Assembly: GCA_022560025.1 (NCBI GenBank) | Contig: JAFISE010000062.1 | Span: 1-64,000, forward strand | Direction of reading: 5' to 3' | Length of the DNA stretch: 64,000 nt | Source: Stagonosporopsis chrysanthemi | Taxonomy: Eukaryota; Ascomycota; Dothideomycetes; Pleosporales; Didymellaceae | Shown here: positions 44,476 to 54,165 of the stretch, piece by piece | Numbering within the stretch: position 1 is the stretch's first letter | Layout of the letters: every line of letters starts with the position of its first letter | Notes under the pieces: generated by a model | The model's database searches: none | Seen by the model: the letters and a program-made list of their open reading frames with translations, nothing else | Told to the model about the DNA's origin: nothing | Program-made: the position numbers and the translations under genes

Positions 44476-46476
44476 ATGCAGCACACATCGGGTTCGCCAT
44501 GGCGGATGCAGTCTGGAGACCACCCTAAACCTCAGTACAGTCTATCGCACACGATTTCCATGGTTAATTTGCATGAGGAGCCAACATGGTACAACAGAGG
44601 CCCGTCCTCTCCATCTTTGTCTTCAGTATCAACCTCGACCAGCCGAAGCGCCACACCCACTACCAACAACAACCCTTGGTTGAATGTGATGACGAGCCCG
44701 AGTTCAGTGGCTTCCAGCAAGTCGTCAGTATCGTCGCCAAAGCATAGTCCAACACGGACCCCGCCATACACAAGCCGGTCGACCACGCCAACCCCAATCG
44801 CGCCGCAGCCTTTGCGACCAATCAAGCCCATGGCAGGATTCGTGCCCATGTCTCCACCAGCTTCGGTAGTCGGAGATTCCTACCAGACCGCGGAATACCC
44901 TGCACCATTCACATCTACTTTTCCCGGTTCTCCTAATCCCTACCGCCAGCCAACTGTCCCTCTTTCTCCCTTGGTACATGGCTTCATCAATACTTCTTCT
45001 CTTTCCTCGCAAGGCCAGTCGCTCTCCGGATGGTTCTATGACCTCTGCCGAAAGCAGGGCTGGGATGCGGGCCAGATCAAAAGGATCTGGCAGTGGACGT
45101 TGTCGAACCCGCGTCTCGCAATACTCCTTTACGTATGCGATGATGTTGCCTCCTGGCGGCAAGCATCGTTCTTTGACCTGAGAGATGAAAGCCTGCCATT
45201 TCCCGAAGATCGGTTGCAAGGCATTGTAGCCAACGCCCGCAAAGTTGTCGATGAGCAGTGGCGCGCAACCTCGAAAGAGATGCTCCTGAATGGCAGCCAT
45301 GTGGATTTTGCAGTGCGCGAGACCGTCCCGCTGCAGTCAGAGCTGATCATTCGCTTTTCAAAGAACTCGGAGAAGAGTGTTGATCAGGTGCGGCTGCTGG
45401 GCGGAAACGATGACCGAGTCCTAGTCCGAAAGCGCTTCGTCACGACTCGGCCGTCGCAGAAGGCCGCTCTACTGGAACAGATCAGCAAGTTTAAGCAGCT
45501 CGACCACAAGAGCATAGGGAAGCTTCTTTGTTCATATGCACAGCCTAGTCACGTCGGCATTGTTATGGAAAGGGCACCGTGTAGTTTGGATGAATACCTC
45601 GCGGTGCCAAGCGATACGTCCCGCTCACGGATACTCATTGACTGGTTGTACGATCTCGCGTCTGCGGTCGAGTACCTCCATGCTCAGTCGATATGTCACC
45701 GCAGCATCCGGCCCAGGAAGATCTTGGTGGACGGGTCTCGCATTCTACTTGCGCCGTTTGAGATTGGTCAGAACATTGGCACATTCAGTCCTACAAATGC
45801 CACTTCGCAGCGCCTGGACCAGCTGAGCACCTATTTCCAGGATCAGACCTACATATACGCAGCACCGGAGGCGATAGTATCACGGGGCAAGCGACCCGCC
45901 GATGTGTTTTCACTGGGCTGCGTTTTTCTCACGATACTTACAGCAGCGCAAAACCAGTCCCTATCAGCATTCACCCAGTATCGAGCTGGATCAACACAAG
46001 ACGCCTCGTTTCACGCACACCTCGACCGGGTCGGGAGCTGGCGCAACAGACTCGTAGCCTCGACGAACGCCAATCTACGAGCCGGACTCAACGGCTCCGG
46101 CAGAAGACTGCGCCAGCTCAAAGCAGAAGCCGAGTGGCTCAGCATCGTCGAGAAGATGATCACGCCTCGGCCAAAGGAACGGATCAAGATGGGCATGATC
46201 ATGGGCAGTCTGGGCTCGGGGAAAGTAACCGGCGGCCGACGACGCAGTCTGGACGGTGGCTTCAGCGGGCAAGTCGCCGTGTCGCTGGGCATGACACCCA
46301 CGTCGCTCGTGGACGTCGAGCCGCTAGCGAAACCACGAAACGCAAATGTAAATGTGAATGTGCATGCGAATGCGAATGCGAACGCAGATGCGGCGCCTCG
46401 CCGGCCCGAGCTCAGCGTCTTCGACGGCTACTTCCAGCAGCAGTCGCGCAAGCTGGAGCCGACGGGGGGATGGTGA
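44476..46476 (+). CDS. Protein pseudokinase with Ser/Pro-rich N-terminus
   Basis: Single exon. The first in-frame ATG is at 44476, giving 666 aa; the frame is open further upstream without an ATG. Residues ~1-170 are Ser/Thr/Pro-rich and probably disordered. A conserved block (LSGWFYDLCRKQGWDAGQIKRIWQW...) precedes a kinase-like domain from about 290 to 580. It keeps a plausible beta3 Lys (VLVRKRF), the hinge-like MERAPCSLDEYL, the helical SAVEYLHAQSICH and AAPEA at about 462-466. The catalytic loop is HRS (408-410) instead of HRD, with RPRK for KPxN, and the DFG site reads PFE (427-429). Both catalytic Asp residues are missing, so phosphotransfer is unlikely. The C-terminus has an Asn-Ala/Asn-Val run from a degenerate 6-nt repeat near 46340-46390. 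Likely a scaffold or allosteric regulator; partner unknown. Confidence 0.85.
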   Translation: MQHTSGSPWRMQSGDHPKPQYSLSHTISMVNLHEEPTWYNRGPSSPSLSSVSTSTSRSATPTTNNNPWLNVMTSPSSVASSKSSVSSPKHSPTRTPPYTSRSTTPTPIAPQPLRPIKPMAGFVPMSPPASVVGDSYQTAEYPAPFTSTFPGSPNPYRQPTVPLSPLVHGFINTSSLSSQGQSLSGWFYDLCRKQGWDAGQIKRIWQWTLSNPRLAILLYVCDDVASWRQASFFDLRDESLPFPEDRLQGIVANARKVVDEQWRATSKEMLLNGSHVDFAVRETVPLQSELIIRFSKNSEKSVDQVRLLGGNDDRVLVRKRFVTTRPSQKAALLEQISKFKQLDHKSIGKLLCSYAQPSHVGIVMERAPCSLDEYLAVPSDTSRSRILIDWLYDLASAVEYLHAQSICHRSIRPRKILVDGSRILLAPFEIGQNIGTFSPTNATSQRLDQLSTYFQDQTYIYAAPEAIVSRGKRPADVFSLGCVFLTILTAAQNQSLSAFTQYRAGSTQDASFHAHLDRVGSWRNRLVASTNANLRAGLNGSGRRLRQLKAEAEWLSIVEKMITPRPKERIKMGMIMGSLGSGKVTGGRRRSLDGGFSGQVAVSLGMTPTSLVDVEPLAKPRNANVNVNVHANANANADAAPRRPELSVFDGYFQQQSRKLEPTGGW

Positions 46477-46490
46477 TGGTGATGGATGGA

Positions 46491-46520
46491 CAGCACAGGA
46501 CAGCACAGGACAGCACAGGG
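46491..46520. repeat. Three 10-bp tandem copies
   Basis: CAGCACAGGA is repeated three times (last copy ends G) just downstream of the pseudokinase stop codon, probably in its 3' untranslated region. Confidence 0.8.
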
Positions 46521-46789
46521 CGGAACAGAGCCAACCAGCCCCGCATCCCTGGCACACCTTTTCTCCACACGCATCTATCTGCACGGCCGGGCCATTCTCC
46601 ATCACTTCGTATCACATCCATCATTTTTTTTTATTCTTTTGTTTTTGCACCACCATCCTTCCCACACGCATGCATCCTTTGCTCAAGCGTCCAAGCCACG
46701 CAGCCACGCCGTTCCCGAAGGCGAAAGAGCACCCCCCACCGCCCCCTCTCGCGCGATGATACCCCCCCGTTCCCACCGCTTTCCACCGC

Positions 46790-47222
46790 TTTGTTGCACA
46801 TTTTTTTTTTCATTCTTTTTCTTTTTCTTTTTCTTTCCCCCTTTTACAACTTTAGACAGCGAGAGAGAGAGAGAGAGATGAAAGGAAGGAAGGAAGGAAT
46901 GAAGGGAGGGAGGAAGGAGGGAAGCACAAGCAGCAAATCTGGCGGAATCATTTTTTTCTTGGCAGCCGAGCAGGATATGAAGATTTCCGGCTGTTTTTTT
47001 TTTGGGAGGGGGGCTTTTCTTCTGTACATTGTACATATTATCAGATATCGTATACCCCCCTTTTTATCTCGGTCTGGATTGCATTGCATGACTGGCGGGT
47101 TTCAGTGTTGTGTTGTGTTGTGTTGTGTTGTGTTGTTGTTGGATGACTGGCAGTTTTTGTTTCGCACGTGCATTGCTGGTCGGGACAGATAGAGAGAGAG
47201 AGGAAAGGGGGGGGGGGGGGGG
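46790..47222. repeat. Cluster of simple repeats
   Basis: In order: T/C tracts (46800-46850), a GA run and GGAA/GGGA repeats (46860-46925), T and G runs (46995-47010), GTGTT pentamers (47108-47140), a short GA run and a ~19-base G run near 47203-47221. These lie in the 1.1-kb interval between the pseudokinase and mL44, which converge. No gene is supported between 46477 and 47620. Confidence 0.75.
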
Positions 47223-47620
47223 AACAGGAATGCAACGTCATCGTAGTATTCTTTACAAAGTTCGGGATCGCAGTGGGGATCCCTCAGAGGTTTGTCACAT
47301 ATGGTACAAGTAGAGTGTGTGGGTGTGTTATGTTACGCGCGCAAGAAAAGCCGCGGCGCGTAAAATCTTGCGTCGTCATTTCGTGCTCCTGCTCTCGTTT
47401 CGTCCTGCTGCTGCTCTACCACGCGTTTCCGTCGTCAGCGTCCAAATCCCCCCCCCGTCAGCGCAGCCATGTCGGCCAGGCATGGCCCGTTGGTTGTATT
47501 CCAAAGTGTACAGGTGACGAAAGGACAAAGGGGCGACCATCTGTGCGTACAGTACATGCTGAATTATGTCCCCTCCGCAATGGGTCGAAGTGGGTGTTTC
47601 GGGTGTGGGTTGTTGAGGTC

Positions 47621-48811
47621 TTAGACAATGACTTCTCCGCAGTCGATCATGTTGGGCCGCCACTTGTCGGTGTCAAGCTCGCCCTCTGTGCTGCTGGGGA
47701 CTGTGACGTCGAGGGGCTGGTAGAGGTACCAGGCCTTGAGGGCGGCGGCGGCGGCGCGTGTTCGTGCCTCGTCCAGCGAGCTGCCTGCACCCTCGCCCAG
47801 CTTGTCCTTGCCGCTGTATACGCCGACGACGAAGACGGGGTGTCTGCTCAGGCGGCCGGTCTCGGAGATGAGGCGGGCGACGGGGGCCTCGAAGCCTTCG
47901 CGGGCGCAGAGCTTGGACAGATCGCGGGTCGGTGTGCGGAAGTCGAAGAGTGTGCTGAGGTCAAGGTGGCGGCTTGTGAAGTGGCTGCGGAAGAAGCGCT
48001 TGACGAGCGGGGCGCCGAGCTGCAGGTGGAGTGCTCCGACCAGGGCGCGGACAAAAGACTGTGCTGCCTCCTCGGTCGGCACCGGGGTGCTGGCCAGCGC
48101 GTGTGGGCCCGGTGCGGCGTTGTCCGAGCCAAACTCGTCGGTCTTCATGATCTTGTGTGTGGTGGTGACGTTCCAGTTCCAGGGTGGCTGGCGCCTCATC
48201 GACGCTGGCAGCTGGCCGCCGGACTGGATTCTCCTAAACTGGAGCAGGCCCGGGTCGACCTCGCCTCCAGGCTCTGCGGCAGCCTCAATGCCCCATTCGC
48301 TGGCGACCGTGGCCAGGGCCTTGGGGCCGACGTAGGCGTCGACGGCGGCAAACACGACGGCCATGGGCAGGCGCGGGTAGTTGCACAGGAGCCATTCCGT
48401 GGTGTAGTAGCCGAGCAGATGGCGGCCGAGGATGGACAGCGAGGCGTTGTTGAAGGCGGGAGCGGGGTCTGCCGAGGGATGCACGAGGGTGCGGGCGAGG
48501 GTCTGGAGGGGGAAGCGCTGGGGCAGGGACAGCCGACTGCGCAGGGCGTGTAGCTTCACGGAGCGCTCGGCGGCGGCGGGGTGTGGTGAGGGCAGCTTCT
48601 CGAGGGCGGTCGGCCAGCGGGGCTGCCGTGTCGGGGGCTGCGCAGGCTGCTGGGCGACGGCCGCGGGCTCGTCGGGGATGGAGACGGTCGTCTGGCAGCG
48701 CGCCTGCGGACGGGCGCTGCGGGCTGCGAGGGCGGCATACAGGCACGAGGGCCGGCGCGGCGACGGGGCGTGCAGCTGCGAGGCGCACCGGGACAGAGGG
48801 ATGCGCTGCAT
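47621..48811 (-). CDS. MRPL3: Mitochondrial large-subunit ribosomal protein mL44
   Basis: Taken from ATG 48811, giving 396 aa; the frame stays open to 48985 but that extension would overlap the short promoter shared with the next gene. The new N-terminus (MQRIPLSRCASQLH, Arg/Ser/Ala-rich) is a good mitochondrial presequence. An RNase III-like domain follows (FNNASLSILGRHLLGYYTTEWLL, YPRLPMAVVFAAVDAYVG, FVRALVGALHLQLG). It lacks the acidic signature of active RNase III, as expected for mL44/Mrpl3. A dsRNA-binding-like fold follows (PVARLISETGRLSRHPVFVVGVYSGKDKLGEGAGSSLDEAR-type sequence, where the Gly-Ser-Ser block is conserved). It is a structural component of the mitoribosome. Confidence 0.88.
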   Translation of the reverse strand: MQRIPLSRCASQLHAPSPRRPSCLYAALAARSARPQARCQTTVSIPDEPAAVAQQPAQPPTRQPRWPTALEKLPSPHPAAAERSVKLHALRSRLSLPQRFPLQTLARTLVHPSADPAPAFNNASLSILGRHLLGYYTTEWLLCNYPRLPMAVVFAAVDAYVGPKALATVASEWGIEAAAEPGGEVDPGLLQFRRIQSGGQLPASMRRQPPWNWNVTTTHKIMKTDEFGSDNAAPGPHALASTPVPTEEAAQSFVRALVGALHLQLGAPLVKRFFRSHFTSRHLDLSTLFDFRTPTRDLSKLCAREGFEAPVARLISETGRLSRHPVFVVGVYSGKDKLGEGAGSSLDEARTRAAAAALKAWYLYQPLDVTVPSSTEGELDTDKWRPNMIDCGEVIV

Positions 48812-48999
48812 CAGAGACTCGGGGAGGGACGTGTGTCGTCTGCTGGGCTGCGCGATGTCGCGATGTCGCCATGTCCAGCCGCTCTGAGAATTTGGGAGGC
48901 GCCAAGCACAGCTAGCGGCGGCCACGCCCACTGCAGCGCCGACGGCAGCGCTCGCAGCAGCCACACCCACCCCCGACATCTCCACAGCTACACTTCACC
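48812..48999. promoter_or_regulatory. Bidirectional promoter, 188 bp
   Basis: Separates the start codons of mL44 (minus) and the small mitochondrial membrane protein (plus). The short distance implies shared control of two genes for mitochondrial proteins. The exact length depends on the mL44 start chosen. Confidence 0.6.
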
Positions 49000-49420
49000 A
49001 TGGGCGGAGGAGGAAAGATCCCGTGAGCAGCGCCCGCCAATGCCCCGCCCGCCTTGCCGCTGGCCGCTGGCCGCTGGCCGCTGGCCGTGACCGCTGACCG
49101 CTGACCGCCCGCAGGTACCCCAAGCACGTCTGGTCGCCGGCCGGTGGTTGGTATGCGCAGCCCGCCAACTGGAAGGGCAACACGGCCGTCGTCGGCCTCG
49201 TGCTCGTCAGCATCGTCGGCATGGCCTGGACCGTCTCTGCACAGCGCGAGTACCGCGACAAGATGCCCGAGCAGGGCCGCTTCTTCCCCAGCCGATAGTA
49301 CGTCCCCCCGAGACAGCCCGCCGCGGGGCCCGCCGCAGCCAGCACGCGCAGCTAACCCGCCGCAGCTGGAGCAGGCAGATTGTCGAGCACGAGAAGAAAC
49401 TGAAGGAGCAGGGCCAGTAG
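49000..49420 (+). CDS. Small single-pass mitochondrial membrane protein (complex I accessory-like)
   Basis: Three exons, 49000-49022, 49115-49297 and 49366-49420, give 86 aa. The first exon is only 23 nt and encodes MGGGGKIP; it joins to YPKHVWSPAGGWY. One transmembrane helix (NTAVVGLVLVSIVGMAW, about residues 30-47) is followed by a charged tail (EYRDKMPEQGRFFPSRYWSRQIVEHEK). The plan of a short N-terminus, one helix and a charged amphipathic tail resembles supernumerary subunits of NADH:ubiquinone oxidoreductase, and I recall fungal proteins beginning MGGGKIPYPKHVWSP being annotated that way. The subunit name is not certain. Splice junctions restore a continuous conserved-looking frame. The divergent mL44 gene supports a mitochondrial role. 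Confidence 0.8.
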
Positions 49421-49430
49421 CGGGGCAGAG

Positions 49431-49563
49431 AGGGCGTGAGCGTGTGCGTGTGCGTGAGCGTGTGCGTGAGCGTGTGCGTGAGCGTGTAGCACCACCACCG
49501 AGAAGCAATGCGCATGAGCGTGTGCGTGTGCGTGTAGCACCACCACCGAGAAGCAATGCGCAT
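49431..49563. repeat. Minisatellite in a convergent 3' spacer
   Basis: GTGCGTGAGC-like units run from about 49436 to 49486. A 33-base block then occurs twice without mismatch, at 49483-49515 and 49531-49563 (period 48). The array fills the interval between the stop codons of the small mitochondrial protein (49420) and the MAK32-like gene (49563). Confidence 0.9.
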
Positions 49564-50655
49564 TACGGCTGTACATATCTACCCAGCCTCTGTTTGAACT
49601 CTGACAGTCTTTCTTCGACACGCGTCCCGTTCCATGTCTCGCCTTGAGCCCCCTGTGCCAGCACCGGCATGCCCACCTGCTCAATCGCGAAGCTTGCTGA
49701 TATCGCGCCCCACGCTGCAGCTTCCTCGAGCGCCTCCACACCCCCCTTTCGCACTAACCCAACCGCTAATCCGCCCAGGAACCCATTGCCACCGCCCGTG
49801 GGATCAACCACCCGCTCGCTGTTCTGGTGGTACGCAGGCACCCACGTACGCAACCCTCGGCGCGCAACTAGGCACCCATCCTTCCCACTGCGCAGCACAA
49901 CACCGCCGCTGCCATTGGGTCCAATGCCACTATCGAGCCACTGCTCACAGAGCGACTCAATCAGGCGGAAGTCGACGTGCTCCTTGGCGTCGGTAGACTG
50001 GCCAAAGAAGCCGCCAAGCTCGCCATGGTTTGGGCTTACGACGTCTATGTACTTTAATGCCTCCAGGCACTTGTCCAACTCGTCAGGCGTGCACAGATCT
50101 GGCACAGGCTCCCATATGAAGAGCGGGCGCTCAGTCGTGGGAGAAGCCAAGACGCGCAGTTCCAAGATGTTTGTGACCAGCTCTATGCACCTTGCAGGGG
50201 AGCAGATGAGATGGAACGACTTGGCCCACAACAGGTCTGTATCCTTGAGGTCTTCATGGGTCAACCGAAGCTTGGGAGTCATGTAGCGGAAGGCTGGGAT
50301 TGGTCAGAAGGGCCATCGAGTGTTGCCGGCTACACATACCCCGGTGCTCGTTCTCTCCATATCCGTTCCACCCGCGTGTGGTCAGACGGTCAGGTGTCTC
50401 ACGGAGCAGCGCTCCGCTGTCCCATGACGCAATGAAGTCTCGCAGCTCACTGGGGAAGTCAGACCCGCAGTCAACGACCCATCCGACGCTCTTCGACTGA
50501 GGAGACGGCGAGAAGATGCGGGCTCCCAGAGCAGAGTAGGAACCGGCGCCACCGACAATGTCTTTGACTGGTGGCTTGGGCGGGGGGAACTCGATCTCGT
50601 CAATGATGAACATGCCGAGTGTGCAGAAGTCGATGTGGGAGGAAGGGGTCGCCAT
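49563..50655 (-). CDS. MAK32: MAK32-like PfkB-fold protein
   Basis: Exons 50655-50340 and 50293-49563 (46-nt intron) give 348 aa, starting at ATG 50655. The ribokinase/PfkB fold is shown by the N-terminal Gly-Gly motif DIVGGAGSYSALGARIF, the middle DVVSPNHGELGGFFG and the C-terminal motif VVDPTGGGNGFLGGLAVG near residues 265-280. In active PfkB kinases that last motif is DTxGAGD with a catalytic Asp; here the position reads Asn (GGGN). Yeast Mak32, required for stability of L-A virus particles, is the relative I associate with this variant. Sugar-kinase activity is therefore doubtful. The minisatellite directly abuts the stop codon. Confidence 0.85.
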
Positions 50656-51311
50656 GGCGAACACTTCCGGCTTGTAGGCAGAAGATGTCAAATGTGTCTT
50701 ATCAGCGACTTCGGCGCCTTTGCGATTGTGTGAGGAGTGTGAGATTGTGGGGGAAGATGTCTGACCGGCGACGACGCAAACCTGACAATGCTATGCGGAT
50801 CGGTCCGTAGGAGTGGTTCTGTACGTAGCAATGTCAAAGAAAAGGATGCAGCGGTGCCACGAGTCTCGACCATTCACTGAACCCCCGCGGCATTGGTCGG
50901 CGGTGCTGCAGGCCCCGGCGTGGTCGGCCTGCAGCACTAGCGCCAGCGTGGATCCACGGCAACGATTGCCTGAGGAAGCAGCTGCACCGATCACTCCTAG
51001 CCAGGTCTTGTGTGTACGTAGGGCGTAGTACGAGTAACTGTATTCCCCCCCTATCCCTAGTCCAGTCCCAAGCAGACGTCTGTCCTAGCTGCGCCCATCA
51101 CCTCTGGAAGGACACCAAGTGCGCACAAGCTACACGCTACAAGCTACACGCTACAAGCCACAAGCCACAAGCCACAAGCCACAAGCTACAAGCTACAAGC
51201 TACAAGCTACAAGCTGCAGGTGGCCGTTGTCTGTCATTTCCCCGAGCTTCTGGCAGTAGCACACGCCTACCCTGCCCTGCACCCTGCACAAGCAGCAGCT
51301 CCCCCGCAGCC
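50656..51311. other. Divergent intergenic region
   Basis: Lies between the MAK32-like start and the CAP start. Its only notable element is the heptamer array at 51122-51214. Confidence 0.45.
51122..51214. repeat. Tandem 7-bp repeat upstream of CAP
   Basis: About 13 copies of a heptamer of the form GCTACAA or GCCACAA (with some GCTACAC units) run without interruption, ending ~98 bases before the CAP start codon. Sub-blocks of identical variants suggest recent slippage. It probably lies in the promoter or 5' leader. Confidence 0.9.
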
Positions 51312-53117
51312 ATGGCCCAAAACAACATGAATAGCTTGACCACGTTAATAAAGCGGTGTGTACCTCCCTCCTGAGCCTCACTCTGAGCCTCCCCCCCCCC
51401 CCCAAGCCTCCCCACCGAGCCTCCCGCCGCGCCCGCCATGAGCGACCTCGAGCACCACACCATGGCCCGTCCGGACGGCCACAGCAAGCCCGAAGGAGTG
51501 CTGACCTCGATGATCCGCAGGCTCGAGGCTGCCACCTCCCGGCTCGAAGACATCGCCTCGTCGTCGTTCGCCGCCGACGGCAGCACCAGCGGCCCCGGAG
51601 CCGGCGCGCCGCCCATTGTGGCCGCTGGCGGTGCCTCTGCCCTGCCCGCGCCCGCCGCGCCCTCGCCGCAGGTCGTCGAGAGCCTGCCGCCGTCACTCGC
51701 CGCCTTCGACGAGCTCGTCAGCACCGAGCTGAAGACATGGCTGGAGCTGAGCCACAAGCTGGGCACCGTCATCGAGACGCAGTCCAAGGCCGTCGAGCGC
51801 GCATTCGCCGCGCAGCGCGCGTTCCTGACCATTGCCAACAAGGCGAAGAAGCCCGACGACCAGACCATCATGGGCTTCCTGAAGGACCTGCAGGCGTCCA
51901 TGGAGAAGACGGACGAGGTGCGCCAGAGCAACCGCGAGCCGGCCCTCAAGGACCCGCTGTCCATGGTCGCCGATGGCGTCGGGTCGCTGGGCTGGGTCAC
52001 CATAGGAGGCGGCGGCGGCCCCAAGCCCCACGAGTACATCACCGAGCTGTTTGGCGGCGCCCAGATGTACGGCAACAAGGTGCTGAAGGAGTACCGCGAC
52101 AAGCCAGACAAGACAAACGTCGAGTGGGTGCAGGCCTACTACAAGCTGTTCAAGGCCCTCGCCGAGTACGCAAAGAAGCACCACCCCAGCGGGGTCGCCT
52201 GGAACAGCAACGGCATCGATGCGAAAGAAGCAGCCAAGAACGTCTCCGCCGCGCCCTCCGGCCCAGCAGCTGGCGCCATCCCACCGCCTCCACCACCGCC
52301 CGCGGGAGGCATCCCTCCACCGCCTGGTCCTCCACCGCCGCCGGGCCCACCGCCGCCACCTGGTGCGGCGCCGCCAGCCAAGAAGGCTGCGCCGGACATG
52401 AACGCCGTCTTTGACGATCTGAACCGGGGTGCTGATGTTACAAAGGGCCTCAAGAAGGTCGACCAGAGCCAGATGACACACAAGAACCCGTCGCTGCGCG
52501 CACAGGCGCCGGTCCCAACACGGAGCGACAGCAACGGCTCGCTGCGCGGCAAGAGCCCAGCGCCTCCGCGGAAGCCAGACACCATGCGAACCAAGAAGCC
52601 GCCAAAGAAGGAGCTGGATGGCAACAAGTGGATCATCGTAAGTGAACCCGCGCCAACCGCGATGCTCACGCTGACACAGTCTCAGGACAACTTCGACAAC
52701 CCCGGCGAGGTCGTCGAGTTCGACGCCGAGATCAACCACTCGATCCTCATCTCGCGCTGCAAGAACACCACCATCCGCGTCAACGGCAAGGCCAACGCCA
52801 TCTCCATCGACAACTCCTCCCGCACATCCATCATCATCGACTCGCTCGTCTCCTCGGTCGACGTCATCAAGTGCCCCAACTTCGCCCTCCAGGTCGTCGG
52901 CACCCTGCCCACCGTGCTGCTCGACCAGGTCGACGGCGCCACCATCTACCTCGGCAAGGACAGCCAGAACACGGAAATCTTCACGAGCAAGTGCTCCAGC
53001 GTCAACATCAACCTCCCCGCCGCCGACGACTACTCGGAAAACCCCCTCCCCGAGCAGATCAGGAGTTTCATCCAGAACGGCAAGATTGTCAGTGAGATTG
53101 TAGAGCATGCCGGCTAG
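51312..53117 (+). CDS. SRV2: Adenylyl cyclase-associated protein (CAP/Srv2)
   Basis: Exons 51312-51355, 51521-52637 and 52680-53117 give 532 aa. The short first exon encodes MAQNNMNSLTTLIK and joins to RLEAATSRLEDIA, the classic fungal CAP N-terminus that binds adenylyl cyclase. The helical folded domain follows (SLAAFDELVSTELKTWLELS, VEWVQAYYKLFKALAEYAKKHH), then two proline tracts near residues 270-300 and a basic WH2-like linker. The C-terminal CARP beta-helix follows (NKWIISQDNFDNP, CKNTTIRVNGKANAISID, VDGATIYLGKDS). It recycles cofilin-bound ADP-actin and links Ras/cAMP signalling to actin. Intron 2 is 42 nt, in frame and stop-free, so it is easily mistaken for coding sequence. Confidence 0.96.
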
Positions 53118-53255
53118 GTGCAGGTAGAGCTGTGATGCGGTGGATTGCTTGCAACGGGGACGACGCAGCGTTCTCTGGCGTGGCTTGATGTGAGATATTG
53201 GCTGGGCAGGGAGAAGTGGGGGTTGGAGCCACACGCAACGCTAGACTTGTGTAGA

Positions 53256-54165
53256 CTACTCTATCCTCAATCCAGAACATATACTCAGCGCGTCTGACTC
53301 CTGTGACATGAGACGGCAGAATGCAATGGACGGCGGCGGCAAGAATGTGGATGAATGGCTGTACTCAACTTCACTTTCCTCCCGGTTTCTATAACCCCCC
53401 TTCATTACCCCCCCCCGCTCCATCACCCCATCGTCTTCCCCCCTCCCCTCCCCCTCCACTCCCAACCGCCCCACCTCAAACCGCACCTCAAACAAATCAT
53501 CCTGCTGTGCAAACCCCAGCACCCGCCTGGCCAAGTACGCCGCGACCTCGTCCACGTGGGCCTGCTCCTCATACCGCCACGCCAGCCGGATGCGCAGCGC
53601 GCGCCCGCTCCGCCGCACCACGTGCGACGCGTACACGGCGTAGGCGACGAGCTGGTGCGGGTGCGCCGCCTGTGCGAAGATGGTAGCGTGGGAGGCGGCG
53701 TTCTGGAGGAGCGTTTGGTTAGCTTTATTTTATTTTTTATTTTTTTCTCTTCTTCTCTTTTTGTTTCTGGGGGACGACACGCCGACTCACCTCCAGCGCC
53801 GTGTCGTGGATTGCGCACGTCGGCGCGCGCCGCACGCTCGCCATGATGCCCGTGAGGACCAGCAGGCACAGGAGGTTCTCGAGGCACGTGCGGTCGAGCG
53901 TGTCGAAGGCGTGGGTTGTCTCGAAGGGACACGAGGCGTAGGCGTGCAGCAGCGCGGGCTCGGCTTCGGCGCGGATGCGCTTGCATGTTGCGAGGAGGCT
54001 GGTGGGGAACGTCGTGTAGGGCATGGTGAGGTGGCCGCGCGTCTTGTGCGGTATGGCGATGGAGAGGGTTTTGGTTGTTGTGCTGGGGAGGTGCGAGTAC
54101 ACCATTAGGCGGAGCTCCTTGGGGAGGTCGAGGAAGCAGAAGGGGAGGAGGGGTGGGGTGGACAT
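53256..54165 (-). CDS. F-box-like protein, LDLPKELR family
   Basis: Exons 54165-53791 and 53702-53256 (88-nt AT-rich intron) give 273 aa. The N-terminal segment FCFLDLPKELRLMVYSHLP is an F-box-like helix set of the kind abundant in Dothideomycetes, followed by LLATCKRIRAEAEPAL, a block shared across this family. The second exon includes LVAYAVYASHVVRRSG and ends in a Glu/Gly-rich and Ser-rich tail. F-box proteins recruit substrates to SCF ubiquitin ligases, but most of this expanded fungal group is uncharacterised. The gene at 63152 has the same N-terminal layout. The far C-terminus, after about residue 190, is low-complexity and the true stop could differ if another intron exists. Confidence 0.7.

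Noticed and set aside
47168..48553. 461-codon plus-strand frame opposite mL44
   Set aside because: Shadow of GC-rich mL44 coding sequence; begins in a simple-repeat region and has no family features.
48812..48985. N-terminal extension of the mL44 frame to 48985
   Set aside because: It would consume the promoter of the divergent gene and place an Ala/Val-rich stretch before a good mitochondrial presequence; ATG 48811 fits better.
51693..53234. 513-codon minus-strand frame opposite CAP
   Set aside because: Antisense shadow; CAP on the plus strand matches its family over the full length.
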